Positions 7,791 to 14,887 of a stretch of 40,502 nt of DNA are shown piece after piece. The translations under genes and the position numbers were made by a program. The stretch's first letter is position 1. Each line of letters opens with the position of its first letter. A model generated the notes under the pieces. That model worked only from the letters and a program-made list of their open reading frames with translations. It did not search any database and was not told where the DNA came from. Origin of the DNA: Caryophanales bacterium UBA7581 (lineage in GTDB: Bacteria; Bacillota_I; Bacilli_A; RFN20; CAG-826); contig DLKT01000056.1 in the NCBI GenBank assembly GCA_002477825.1, forward strand, positions 1-40,502, read 5' to 3'.

Positions 7791-9176
7791 ATGAAAGTTT
7801 TAAATTCAATAAAAAAATTGGGGGCTATCGTCATTATGGCGATAGCCGCCACTCTTCCATTTACTTCTTGCTCTAATAATGAAATAGTGGATTATGTGGC
7901 TAATACTCAAATTGCTACTGAGGGTTGGAAAACCTCAGATTATCTTACAACAGGAACCGGAGTCGCTACTCTTAGACAAGGCGTTGATGGAGACACTGCG
8001 CACTTCTATGTTGGGAAAAATAAAGAAGTTATTTCAGGTCGTTTTAATGGTGTAGATACACCAGAATCGACCGGCGTTATTGAAGAATGGGGAAAAGAAG
8101 CTGCTAAATTCACTACCGATATCTTAACTAACGCTAAAACTATTATTCTTGAGACCGATCAAAGTTTTGGGGAAAGAGGACCAGAAAAAGAATCAAACGG
8201 ACGTTACCTTGTCTGGATTTGGACATCTGAACGTTCCATTGAAGAAGAGGATGGCTCTCAATTAAGATTACTTAATTTACGCTTGGTGCAAGAAGGATAT
8301 TCTCCAGCCAAAAGTATTGCGGGGAAAATGTACGAATCTACTTTTATTGAAGCAGATGCTCAAGCACAAAGATTAAAACTTCATATTTGGTCTAAAGAAA
8401 AAGATCCTAATTTCTATTATGGAGACGCTATCATTACAAGTTTACAAACTGTATTTTCAAATCCGGAAAGCTATTTAAGCAAAAAAGTCTACTTAGAGGG
8501 TTACATTTCTCGTACAATGGGCACTGATGCTTACATTCAAGATACTTTTGAAGAAGAGGATGGCACCTTCAAGAGTTATGGTGCTTACATCTTCACGATG
8601 TATAAAGAATATTCTATTTTGAAAAAAGGAAATCATATTGGTTTAACTGGTATTATTTCTGAACACTATGGAAGTTATCAAATCGTTGATGTAAAATATA
8701 ATCCGTTGATGGAAGTTGCTGATGGTATGAAAATTGTCGGTGATCCTAAAGAAGTTGAACCACTTGATTTAACTGTAAAAGAAGCACAAAAAGGTGAAAA
8801 CATGGGTGTATTAATCCGTTTAACTAATTTAAGTGCTACGAAAGTTGGCAATTATTATGGCTACGGTGGATTAGATGAAACGGGTAAAGATGGAACTCAA
8901 AATAAAACGAATTCGATGACTATTTACATGAAAGATGCCGAAGGTAATACCTTCAATATCCGTATTGATGATAAGACCTTCATTAAACAAGCCAATGGTT
9001 ATGACACTATTAAGAGTTATCGTTATTTTAGCTCTTTAGGTGAAGGCGTAACATTTGACTTTATTGGCGTTATGGGTAAATATGAAAATGATTTAAGTGG
9101 TAAGAGTGAAGTACAATTAATGCTCATTAGTACCAAAGATATCACTTATCATAATTTACCAGAAGATTTAGCATAG
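7791..9176 (+). CDS. Surface nuclease lipoprotein: SNase domain plus OB-fold-like tail
   Basis: This 461-residue lipoprotein has signal peptide 1-26 and lipobox FTSC (Cys 27). Residues about 55-205 form a staphylococcal-nuclease-like domain. They include the metal site VDGDT (66-70), Arg 84 and Glu 92 in GRFNGVDTPE, and Arg 138 in SNGRYLVWIW. These match Arg35, Glu43 and Arg87 of the Staphylococcus aureus enzyme, so it should be a calcium-dependent nuclease cutting DNA and RNA. Residues about 210-460 look like one or two OB-fold domains, perhaps for substrate binding. The start lies three bases after the binding-protein stop and has no visible ribosome-binding site, which suggests translational coupling. 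The nuclease and importer share one transcript. That links extracellular nucleic-acid cleavage to uptake (inference; precedent in mycoplasma nuclease-ABC loci). Confidence 0.87.
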   Translation: MKVLNSIKKLGAIVIMAIAATLPFTSCSNNEIVDYVANTQIATEGWKTSDYLTTGTGVATLRQGVDGDTAHFYVGKNKEVISGRFNGVDTPESTGVIEEWGKEAAKFTTDILTNAKTIILETDQSFGERGPEKESNGRYLVWIWTSERSIEEEDGSQLRLLNLRLVQEGYSPAKSIAGKMYESTFIEADAQAQRLKLHIWSKEKDPNFYYGDAIITSLQTVFSNPESYLSKKVYLEGYISRTMGTDAYIQDTFEEEDGTFKSYGAYIFTMYKEYSILKKGNHIGLTGIISEHYGSYQIVDVKYNPLMEVADGMKIVGDPKEVEPLDLTVKEAQKGENMGVLIRLTNLSATKVGNYYGYGGLDETGKDGTQNKTNSMTIYMKDAEGNTFNIRIDDKTFIKQANGYDTIKSYRYFSSLGEGVTFDFIGVMGKYENDLSGKSEVQLMLISTKDITYHNLPEDLA

Positions 9177-9177
9177 G

Positions 9178-9201
9178 TTTTATTGAGCGATGCTCATAAA
9201 A
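9178..9201 (+). other. Intercistronic hairpin
   Basis: TTTTATTGAGC pairs with GCTCATAAAA across a 3-base GAT loop with one bulged T, just after the nuclease stop. No T-run follows. It may mark an mRNA processing or stability point between the nuclease gene and the next lipoprotein gene. Confidence 0.45.
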
Positions 9202-9229
9202 TAAAAGAATTACAAAGAAAGGGAAAAAA

Positions 9230-11581
9230 ATGAAAAACAAAAAATTGATTTTAGGTCTTTCTACCTTATTAGCCGTCTCTGGCTTAGCCATGAGCTGCGG
9301 TAAAAGAGAAGAAAAGAAGACCCCAGAAGAAAAAGTCGAAGAAGTACTTGGATCTCTTATCTATGATGGATTAGATTCTTGTACTACAGACATCACATTA
9401 ATCTATGAGATTCCTGATGTGAAAGGTGTTGAAATTACTTACGCCGCCTCCAATTCTAAAGACAGCTTAGAAGCTTCTAACTGGCTTAAGATTAGCGATG
9501 ATAAGAAAAAAGCCCTTGTTACACGTCCAGCCAAAGGATCAACAGAAAAAGGTTATCAATTAGCGTTCTTACATGCGAATGTTAAATGTGAAAACGTTGA
9601 AGAAAAGACTGTATTCCCAGTTAAAATTATGGAATCTGGTGATAACAAGACTATCGGTGAAGTCTTACAAATCACATCTGAAAATAAAGACAACCCTGTT
9701 GTTACTAAGGGATATGTTGTTGCTGTCGGCGATGGTTGCTGCTTTATTGCCGATAAAACAGGCGCTATTTTAGTTTATTCTAGTGACGCTGTTAAAGATG
9801 TTGCTGTCGGTGATAGTGTTCAAGTAGAAGGAAGCCTTTCTTTCTATCAAGGCGTTCCACAATTTGCGTATAATGCTGCTGTTAAAGTTTCTTTAACTAA
9901 GTTAGATGAAAGCGTTGACTTCACACCAACTGCTGCTACCATTTGGGATGGTGCAAAGATTAGTGAATACATGGATTTCAAAACCGCTGATAAACTTTTA
10001 GGTAATCACGTTACTGTTACAGGTACACTTACCATTGATGGTAAATACTATAACATGACCGTTCCTGGAGTTACTAAGGGTAATGGTGCTGCTATTTGTT
10101 ATCCAAATGCTGACATGAAAGAAAAATTAGCAACTTTAGATGGCAAAGCTATTAAAGTTACTGGTTACACCCTCTATATTTCTCACGATTATATGTATTT
10201 AATCGCTGAAAGCGTTGAAGAAGCTACCATCTCTGATGATGATAAATTCGATGCCGCTGTCAGTGCTGTTAAAGTTGATTCTGAAGTCTACACAAGTATT
10301 GAATTAGCCTCTACAGGTTTATATGATTCTACCATTTCTTGGACTTCTGATAATGCCGCTATCACCATTGGTGAAGATGGACATACCGCAACTGTTACCC
10401 AAGGTGCTGCTGATGTTACTGTTAAATTAACAGCCACCATCACCATGGGAAGCAAATCTACAACCAAAGAATTTACCGTTGTTGTTAAAGCTTCCGTAAG
10501 CTTTGATCACGCTGGTACAGAAGCAGATCCATATTCTGTTAAAGATGCTATTCAAAGAGCAAAAATTGCTGGCGAAACTGCAACAACCGAAAAATATTAT
10601 ATTAAAGGTATTGTTAAGAAAGTTAACGCCTCTGGTGTTGCTCAATATGGTAACATCAACATTGATATGATTGATGAAGGCAATGAAAATGATGTCTTTA
10701 CCGCTTTCCAAGTCTATTATCAAAACAACAAATTTACAGCTGAAACCGCTGCTTTAGTTACTGAAGGCGCTACTGTTGTTGTTTATGGCGCAGTTATGAA
10801 CTATAAAGGCAATACCCCAGAAACTGCTGGTAAAGGTGCTGCTTCTGTTATGTCTGTTACCGCTGGTGCTCCAGTTGCCGCAACTGGCGTTACCGCTAAT
10901 GAATCCTTAGAAGTTAAAGTTGGAAAAACTTCCAAAATTAATGCTACTGTTGAACCAAGCAATGCAACCGATAAAGCATTAACCTATACTTCTGCTAACA
11001 CTGAAATCGCTACTGTTTCTGATGCTGGTGTTGTTACCGGTGTCGCAGTTGGTACAACTAAAGTCACTGTTGCTTTAACCTCTAATAGCACAATCAAAAC
11101 AGAAGTTGCGATAACTGTTGTTGAAGCTGGTGAAGATCCAGTTACTGGATCAACCGTTACATTAAGCGTTGACTCTTTAGGCCTTAAATCTCAAAGTTAT
11201 GCCGATGGAACCGCTACTGTTAATGAAGTTGGCTTTACTTTTACCGAATTAGGTAACTATGGTAATGGAATTCAAATGCGTAATAAAAATGGCAAAATCT
11301 CTTCTTTCAATAATACTGATGCTTTTGCTAAAGGAATTGTTAAAATTGAGTTAAATTATAATTCAAGTCAAGCAAAATACTCTAATACTGGTGCTTTAAA
11401 AATTGAATTTGCTAACTCGGCTGATTTCTCAGATGCTGAAACCAAAATGCTCGACACTGTAAAAGGTACAACTGCTTATGAAATCACTCCAGATGCAGCA
11501 ACTTATACATTTGTTCGTATGACAATTAACATCACTTATTCATTATATTTTGATTCTATTGTCATTCATCTTGCTGCTTAA
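9230..11581 (+). CDS. Large multidomain surface lipoprotein (Ig-like and OB-fold modules)
   Basis: This 783-residue lipoprotein has lipobox AMSC (Cys 23). By eye the modules run as follows. An Ig-like region is at about 37-130. An OB-fold-like module is at about 135-220 (VTKGYVVAVGDGCCFIADKT followed by VGDSVQVEG). A second OB-like module is at about 245-330. Another Ig-like module is at about 335-425 (ISWTSDNAAITIGEDG). A third OB-like region is at about 430-540 (YYIKGIVKKVN), then a Big_2 domain at about 550-640 (GVTANESLEVKVG, then SNATDKALTYTSAN). A C-terminal beta-rich region of about 140 residues is not recognised. OB-folds often bind nucleic acid and Ig modules act as spacers, so it may present or bind nucleic acid for the neighbouring nuclease and importer; this is inference. 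It has no catalytic motif I can see. It is the last gene before the operon terminator. Confidence 0.8.
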   Translation: MKNKKLILGLSTLLAVSGLAMSCGKREEKKTPEEKVEEVLGSLIYDGLDSCTTDITLIYEIPDVKGVEITYAASNSKDSLEASNWLKISDDKKKALVTRPAKGSTEKGYQLAFLHANVKCENVEEKTVFPVKIMESGDNKTIGEVLQITSENKDNPVVTKGYVVAVGDGCCFIADKTGAILVYSSDAVKDVAVGDSVQVEGSLSFYQGVPQFAYNAAVKVSLTKLDESVDFTPTAATIWDGAKISEYMDFKTADKLLGNHVTVTGTLTIDGKYYNMTVPGVTKGNGAAICYPNADMKEKLATLDGKAIKVTGYTLYISHDYMYLIAESVEEATISDDDKFDAAVSAVKVDSEVYTSIELASTGLYDSTISWTSDNAAITIGEDGHTATVTQGAADVTVKLTATITMGSKSTTKEFTVVVKASVSFDHAGTEADPYSVKDAIQRAKIAGETATTEKYYIKGIVKKVNASGVAQYGNINIDMIDEGNENDVFTAFQVYYQNNKFTAETAALVTEGATVVVYGAVMNYKGNTPETAGKGAASVMSVTAGAPVAATGVTANESLEVKVGKTSKINATVEPSNATDKALTYTSANTEIATVSDAGVVTGVAVGTTKVTVALTSNSTIKTEVAITVVEAGEDPVTGSTVTLSVDSLGLKSQSYADGTATVNEVGFTFTELGNYGNGIQMRNKNGKISSFNNTDAFAKGIVKIELNYNSSQAKYSNTGALKIEFANSADFSDAETKMLDTVKGTTAYEITPDAATYTFVRMTINITYSLYFDSIVIHLAA

Positions 11582-11606
11582 TTCAGCTATTTAGAATTCA
11601 AAATTA

Positions 11607-11639
11607 GGAATGCTCTATAATAAGTGCATTCCTTTTTTT
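11607..11639 (+). terminator. Terminator of the importer-nuclease operon
   Basis: GGAATGC (11607-11613) pairs with GCATTCC (11626-11632) across a 12-base loop, then seven T. The loop happens to contain TATAAT. Confidence 0.85.
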
Positions 11640-11661
11640 CATGGCAAAATGTGAAATAACG

Positions 11662-11670
11662 TGTTACAAT
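11662..11670 (+). promoter_or_regulatory. Probable extended -10 promoter of the LTD-nuclease gene
   Basis: TGTTACAAT is an extended -10 (TGn plus TACAAT), with only a weak -35 (TGGCAA at 11642-11647, 17-base spacing). The predicted start lies almost at the GAGGTG ribosome-binding site (11677-11682), so the leader would be nearly absent. Confidence 0.45.
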
Positions 11671-11688
11671 AATAACGAGGTGAAACTT

Positions 11689-12897
11689 ATGAAAAAAGCA
11701 ATGAAACTCTTTTTTTTACCCCTTTTTATTTTATCAATAGTATCTTTAGTGAGTTGTAATTCAAGTCAGCAAGGAAATGAAAACTCATTAATGATATCGG
11801 AAGTTGTAGATGGAACGGAAAGAAAAGATTTAGCGGTTGAACTATATAATAATACAGATAAAGAAATTGATTTAAGTACGTATAGTTTATGTATTCAATT
11901 TTCTGAAGAAGTTTCGTCCGATATTCCTTTAAGTGGCGTAGTAAAAGCAAAAGAGACATTTGTTTTTGTGCATAAAGACGCTATTTCTGATGAGTTAAAA
12001 GCTAAGGCAAATGGATTTATTTTTATAGGCTTAGAAAGCAATAATATTCTTTATAATGGAAAACAGCCTCTGGCGTTAAAAAAGGAAAATAAAAGGATTG
12101 ATCTTGTGGGAACTTGGGATTCCTTTGGTATTGATTACGCTACCGATCGAACATTAACACGAAAAAAAGAATTCTTGTTTGCTCGTAATACCTTTGATGA
12201 ATATGACTGGATTCGCTATAACACCGATGAATTTTCCTATTTAGGAACAATTGATGTATCGGTAACAGAAAAGGAATTATTAGAAGGGCCAAGACTAGAA
12301 GAAAAAGATTTGAGTGCACCTTTTAGCATTCAACAAGAAAATGGACAGTATCTAGGTGGCGGTGGTGTAATGGATGTTGAAGTAGCGTTCTATGTAGATG
12401 GTGACACTACCGGCTTTAATTACTCTGATACCAAAGAAATTGCAAAACTAGAAATTGAACAAGGAACTAAAGTTCGTTATCAAAACATTGATACACCTGA
12501 AAGTTATGAAGGCAATATTCAACGTTTTGGCATTGTGGCCAAAAACTATACCAATCGTATTTTAAGAACCGCTCTTGAATTAAAAGTTCAAACTACGATT
12601 AATGGAGCGATTAAAGATACCTTCTCTCGTGTTTTAGCTTGGGTTTGGGCAGATGAAAAATTAGTGAATTTTGAGGTCGTTAAAAGAGGCTATAGTGAAG
12701 TAGCTTTTGGATCTAATGATATCATGATGTATAAAGGGGTTTCCTATACAAGTTATTTATATAATGCAATGCTTTACGCAGAAAAGAAACAATTAGGCAT
12801 TCATGGTGATATTAATGGCAAATATGGTGAAACCGATCCTTATTGGGATTATGAAAATGGTCATGTAAAAGATGGATATAAGGGAAATGAAAAATAA
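11689..12897 (+). CDS. Surface nuclease lipoprotein: LTD domain plus SNase domain
   Basis: Start ATG 11689 is preferred over an in-frame ATG at 11641. GAGGTG lies six bases upstream, and the protein then begins directly with a signal peptide (MKKAMKLFFL, lipobox LVSC, Cys 23). It has 402 residues. Residues about 33-160 resemble a lamin-tail domain (LMISEVVDG, a VELYNNTDKEIDL core). Residues about 225-380 are a staphylococcal-nuclease-like domain with VDGDT (236-240), Arg 263 and Glu 271 in VRYQNIDTPES, and Arg 314 in SRVLAWVW. All three catalytic positions are kept. It is predicted to be a lipid-anchored calcium-dependent nuclease on the cell surface. It follows the operon terminator and has its own promoter and terminator, so it can be expressed apart from the importer. 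Only the SNase core is shared with the nuclease at 7791. Confidence 0.87.
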   Translation: MKKAMKLFFLPLFILSIVSLVSCNSSQQGNENSLMISEVVDGTERKDLAVELYNNTDKEIDLSTYSLCIQFSEEVSSDIPLSGVVKAKETFVFVHKDAISDELKAKANGFIFIGLESNNILYNGKQPLALKKENKRIDLVGTWDSFGIDYATDRTLTRKKEFLFARNTFDEYDWIRYNTDEFSYLGTIDVSVTEKELLEGPRLEEKDLSAPFSIQQENGQYLGGGGVMDVEVAFYVDGDTTGFNYSDTKEIAKLEIEQGTKVRYQNIDTPESYEGNIQRFGIVAKNYTNRILRTALELKVQTTINGAIKDTFSRVLAWVWADEKLVNFEVVKRGYSEVAFGSNDIMMYKGVSYTSYLYNAMLYAEKKQLGIHGDINGKYGETDPYWDYENGHVKDGYKGNEK

Positions 12898-12912
12898 ATC
12901 ATTTCCTTTTTT
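12883..12912 (+). terminator. Terminator overlapping the end of the LTD-nuclease gene
   Basis: GGAAATGA (12883-12890) pairs with TCATTTCC (12899-12906) and is followed by six T. The left arm lies inside the last codons of the gene. Confidence 0.8.
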
Positions 12913-12968
12913 CTTTATTAATGAGCGAAATGAAGCGGAATTATAAAAAAAGAAATTAAAAAATTAAC

Positions 12969-12997
12969 TTGATTATCATAGTTGAACATGATAATAT
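12969..12997 (+). promoter_or_regulatory. Promoter of the tRNA-Lys gene
   Basis: TTGATT (12969-12974), a 17-base spacer and TAATAT (12992-12997) with a TGn extension. The predicted start is about six bases before the mature tRNA 5' end. Confidence 0.55.
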
Positions 12998-13009
12998 ATA
13001 TAAGCACTT

Positions 13010-13085
13010 GGACCGTTAGCTCAGCTGGTAGAGCAATTGACTCTTAATCAATGGGTCATAGGTTCGAATCCTATACGGTTCACCA
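13010..13085 (+). tRNA. tRNA-Lys (anticodon CTT), CCA encoded
   Basis: The full cloverleaf is visible. The acceptor stem GGACCGT/ACGGTTC has one G-T pair. The D-arm contains AGCTCAGCTGGTAGAGC. The anticodon stem ATTGA/TCAAT encloses the loop CTCTTAA, with anticodon CTT reading lysine AAG codons. The T-arm contains GGTTCGAATCC. The discriminator A is followed by an encoded CCA at 13083-13085. It is a single gene, not part of a tRNA cluster. The downstream sequence contains an inverted repeat and a terminator but no integrase or repeat of the tRNA end. Confidence 0.96.
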
Positions 13086-13096
13086 TCTGCTTATGT

Positions 13097-13166
13097 CTGA
13101 ATTATGATTTGAATCAAATTATGCTTTTTCTAAAACAAAGTATGACCTTCATAATCCATAATTCAG
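13097..13166. repeat. 10-bp inverted repeat downstream of tRNA-Lys
   Basis: CTGAATTATG (13097-13106) and CATAATTCAG (13157-13166) are perfect reverse complements 50 bases apart. Inside are extra partial copies of the arm ends (AATTATG, CATAAT) and a small ATTTGA/TCAAAT hairpin. It has no coding capacity. It could fold as one long RNA hairpin in the trailer of the tRNA transcript. Confidence 0.55.
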
Positions 13167-13177
13167 TGGATATATAT

Positions 13178-13190
13178 GGACGTAACGTCC
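13178..13190. repeat. 13-bp palindrome GGACGTAACGTCC
   Basis: Two perfect 6-base arms (GGACGT and ACGTCC) flank a single A, between the tRNA-Lys trailer and the terminator. It could be an operator or a small RNA hairpin; no partner gene is obvious. Confidence 0.35.
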
Positions 13191-13210
13191 GCTTTTAAAA
13201 GAATGATGTG

Positions 13211-13235
13211 AGTACTGAAAAAGTACTTTTTTTTT
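13211..13235 (+). terminator. Terminator of the tRNA-Lys transcript
   Basis: AGTACT-GAAAA-AGTACT (13211-13227) is followed by eight T. It runs up to the stop codon of the convergent alanine racemase gene. In the minus direction there is no T-run, so it serves the plus strand. Confidence 0.75.
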
Positions 13236-14247
13236 ATTTTATATAGATTGTTTTTCTTTTCAAACGCATACTGAATCGAGTCGTTATTTCATAAGGAATT
13301 GTGTTTTGTTCTTCCGCTATCATTTGGACGGTTTTCTTTTCTCCAATGATGGTTAATATAGAATTTTCATCAATATTTTCTTTAGAAAATAACATTAAAT
13401 AATCCATACAAGTTCGCCCTATTTGTTGAAGTTGAATATCACCTAAATAAGCAGAAGTAGGATAGTCTCTAGGCCACCCATCAGCGTAACCTAGACCAAT
13501 GGTATAGATATATCCATCTTTCGCCACAACTCCCATTTCATCATAACCTACCTTTTCTCCTTGTTGCACAAACTTTTTACGAATGATAGGTGCTTTTAAA
13601 GAGAGGACAGGCGTATGTTTTTCATCTAATCCATAAAGCGCTAAACCGATACGAAAAAAGTGATTATCGTCATGATTACTTAAATAAGTAGAAGTTGCAC
13701 TTGAATGGAAAACTAGATGCATACTAGCGTATTTCGTTTGTAATTGATGAAATGTTTCATGGACTACTTCGTAGTTAGCTAAAGAGGAATAATGGGTACA
13801 GATACCTTTTAATTGTAATTTAGATTTATGGATTCTTTCTATTACGTTATCAAGTTGATCTAAAGCAATACCTTCACGGTTCATCCCTAAATCTAACATG
13901 ATATGAACTTGAATAGGATAAGGGGACTTTAATAATTTTTGTAGATAAGTTTCTCCTAAAATAAGTGCTGTGATTTTATAAGAAGACAAAATTCGATAAT
14001 CTAAACAAGGGCCTAAAAGAATAATAGGTGTAAAAATTAAACTCTTTCTTATGGCGATAGCCTCTTCTATCGTAGCGACCGCAAACATAGGCACTTTATT
14101 TTTGGCTAATATCCTTGCGCATTCAATTAAACCATGCCCATAAGCATTACTTTTAATCACCGCAATTACATCTTTACCCGTTTCTTTTTTAATCGCCAAA
14201 TAATTATTTTCTAATGCATTCCCATTGATTTCTATATAAGCACGCAT
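13234..14247 (-). CDS. alr: Alanine racemase
   Basis: This PLP enzyme interconverts L- and D-alanine for peptidoglycan. The N-terminal stretch VIAVIKSNAYGHG holds the PLP-binding lysine. Later motifs are LDLGMNREG, a FHSSATST segment, FFRIGLALYG, and GEKVGYDEMG with the second catalytic Tyr. It has 337 residues with the start used here, slightly below the usual 360-390. The start is chosen at ATG 14247 (MRAYIEIN) because GGGGAT lies nine bases upstream on the minus strand. In-frame ATGs up to 14262 would add at most five residues and have no ribosome-binding site. It stands alone on the minus strand, divergent from the small Rex-like gene. Its presence suggests a peptidoglycan-making cell, unlike wall-less mollicutes. 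Confidence 0.94.
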   Translation of the reverse strand: MRAYIEINGNALENNYLAIKKETGKDVIAVIKSNAYGHGLIECARILAKNKVPMFAVATIEEAIAIRKSLIFTPIILLGPCLDYRILSSYKITALILGETYLQKLLKSPYPIQVHIMLDLGMNREGIALDQLDNVIERIHKSKLQLKGICTHYSSLANYEVVHETFHQLQTKYASMHLVFHSSATSTYLSNHDDNHFFRIGLALYGLDEKHTPVLSLKAPIIRKKFVQQGEKVGYDEMGVVAKDGYIYTIGLGYADGWPRDYPTSAYLGDIQLQQIGRTCMDYLMLFSKENIDENSILTIIGEKKTVQMIAEEQNTIPYEITTRFSMRLKRKTIYIK

Positions 14248-14300
14248 TTTCATCATCCCCATTAATTCAAGATATGAAATTGATAATGAAGATTATCCCC

Positions 14301-14329
14301 TTGAAGATAAAAACAATGTTCGTTACAAT
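14301..14329 (+). promoter_or_regulatory. Promoter of the Rex-N-like gene
   Basis: TTGAAG (14301-14306), a 17-base spacer and TACAAT (14324-14329). The predicted start falls at the AAGGAGG ribosome-binding site (14334-14340), giving a near-absent leader. Confidence 0.5.
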
Positions 14330-14349
14330 AAAGAAGGAGGTCGAAATAT

Positions 14350-14778
14350 ATGAAGAAACTCAATAAAACCATGTTAAAAAAATATATTTCCGCTATGAAA
14401 AAGGAAAAGAAAAAGGTAATGACCTGTGAAGATTTGTCTAATTATATTGGCATCTATCCTGAAGTCATTGCTGATTATCTTTCTTATTTTGATCCCATGA
14501 TTCCCATGGACATGAATTATAATGTGAAAGATTTGCTTCCTCAATTAGAGAAAGAATTGGTAGTTTTAGAAGAAGAAACACCGAAGACGAATAAACCCAT
14601 TCGTATTACGAAAAAAGAAATTAGCCACTATGAATCTATCTCTGCTTTCATCTATGAAAAAATGACAACGGGTGGATTAGTGGATAAAAATGCTACGTTA
14701 AGCGATAAGGATTTAAGGCTTTTAAAAAAGCTAATTACCCTTGAAGAAAAGGAAAGAAAAAAATCTAAGAAAAAATAA
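14350..14778 (+). CDS. Small protein resembling the N-terminal domain of Rex
   Basis: This protein has 142 residues, starting after an optimal AAGGAGGT. Residues about 5-70 follow the pattern of the winged-helix DNA-binding domain of the redox repressor Rex. A KVMTCEDLSNYIGI helix pair is followed by the hallmark LSYF (in IADYLSYFDP), then NYNVKDLLPQLEKEL, matching the GYNVxxLLxxxxKxL end of that domain. The NAD(H)-binding Rossmann domain of Rex (another 130 or so residues) is missing; instead there is a charged tail ending in Lys. The Arg/Arg-Asp normally before LSYF, which contacts DNA, reads Ala-Asp-Tyr here, so DNA binding in the Rex manner is doubtful. It sits just upstream of pyruvate:ferredoxin oxidoreductase but is separated from it by a terminator. 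The fold call is moderately sure; the function is unknown. Confidence 0.6.
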   Translation: MKKLNKTMLKKYISAMKKEKKKVMTCEDLSNYIGIYPEVIADYLSYFDPMIPMDMNYNVKDLLPQLEKELVVLEEETPKTNKPIRITKKEISHYESISAFIYEKMTTGGLVDKNATLSDKDLRLLKKLITLEEKERKKSKKK

Positions 14779-14800
14779 AGTCGATTCGTCGACTTTTTTT
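14778..14800 (+). terminator. Terminator after the Rex-N-like gene
   Basis: AAGTCGA-TTCG-TCGACTT, a seven-pair stem with a TTCG loop, is followed by T's, beginning at the stop codon. Confidence 0.85.
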
Positions 14801-14831
14801 CATGAAAACTTATCTTTTTTTTCGTAGATTA

Positions 14832-14866
14832 GTGCAAATTCTTGTTAAGTATAGTATACTTAACAT
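14832..14866 (+). promoter_or_regulatory. Promoter and palindromic operator of the pyruvate:ferredoxin oxidoreductase gene
   Basis: Perfect 10-base arms TGTTAAGTAT (14843-14852) and ATACTTAACA (14856-14865) flank AGT. The right half contains a -10-like TATACT (14855-14860), with a weak GTGCAA 17 bases upstream (14832-14837). A factor bound here would cover the -10 and probably repress. The outer halves TTGTTAA and TTAACAT match Rex half-sites, but they stand 11 bases apart; the Rex box has 4. Confidence 0.6.
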
Positions 14867-14887
14867 TGGTTTTACATGGAGGTAATT

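Noticed and set aside
11614..11625. TATAAT within the operon terminator loop as a promoter
   Set aside because: No -35 at a suitable distance; it lies in the loop of a clear terminator.
13010..13235. Possible phage or island attachment site at tRNA-Lys
   Set aside because: No integrase, no repeat of the tRNA 3' end and no foreign-looking gene block nearby.
14843..14865. Canonical Rex box at nifJ
   Set aside because: Half-sites match, but the 11-base spacing differs from the usual 4; it is kept only as a hypothesis.
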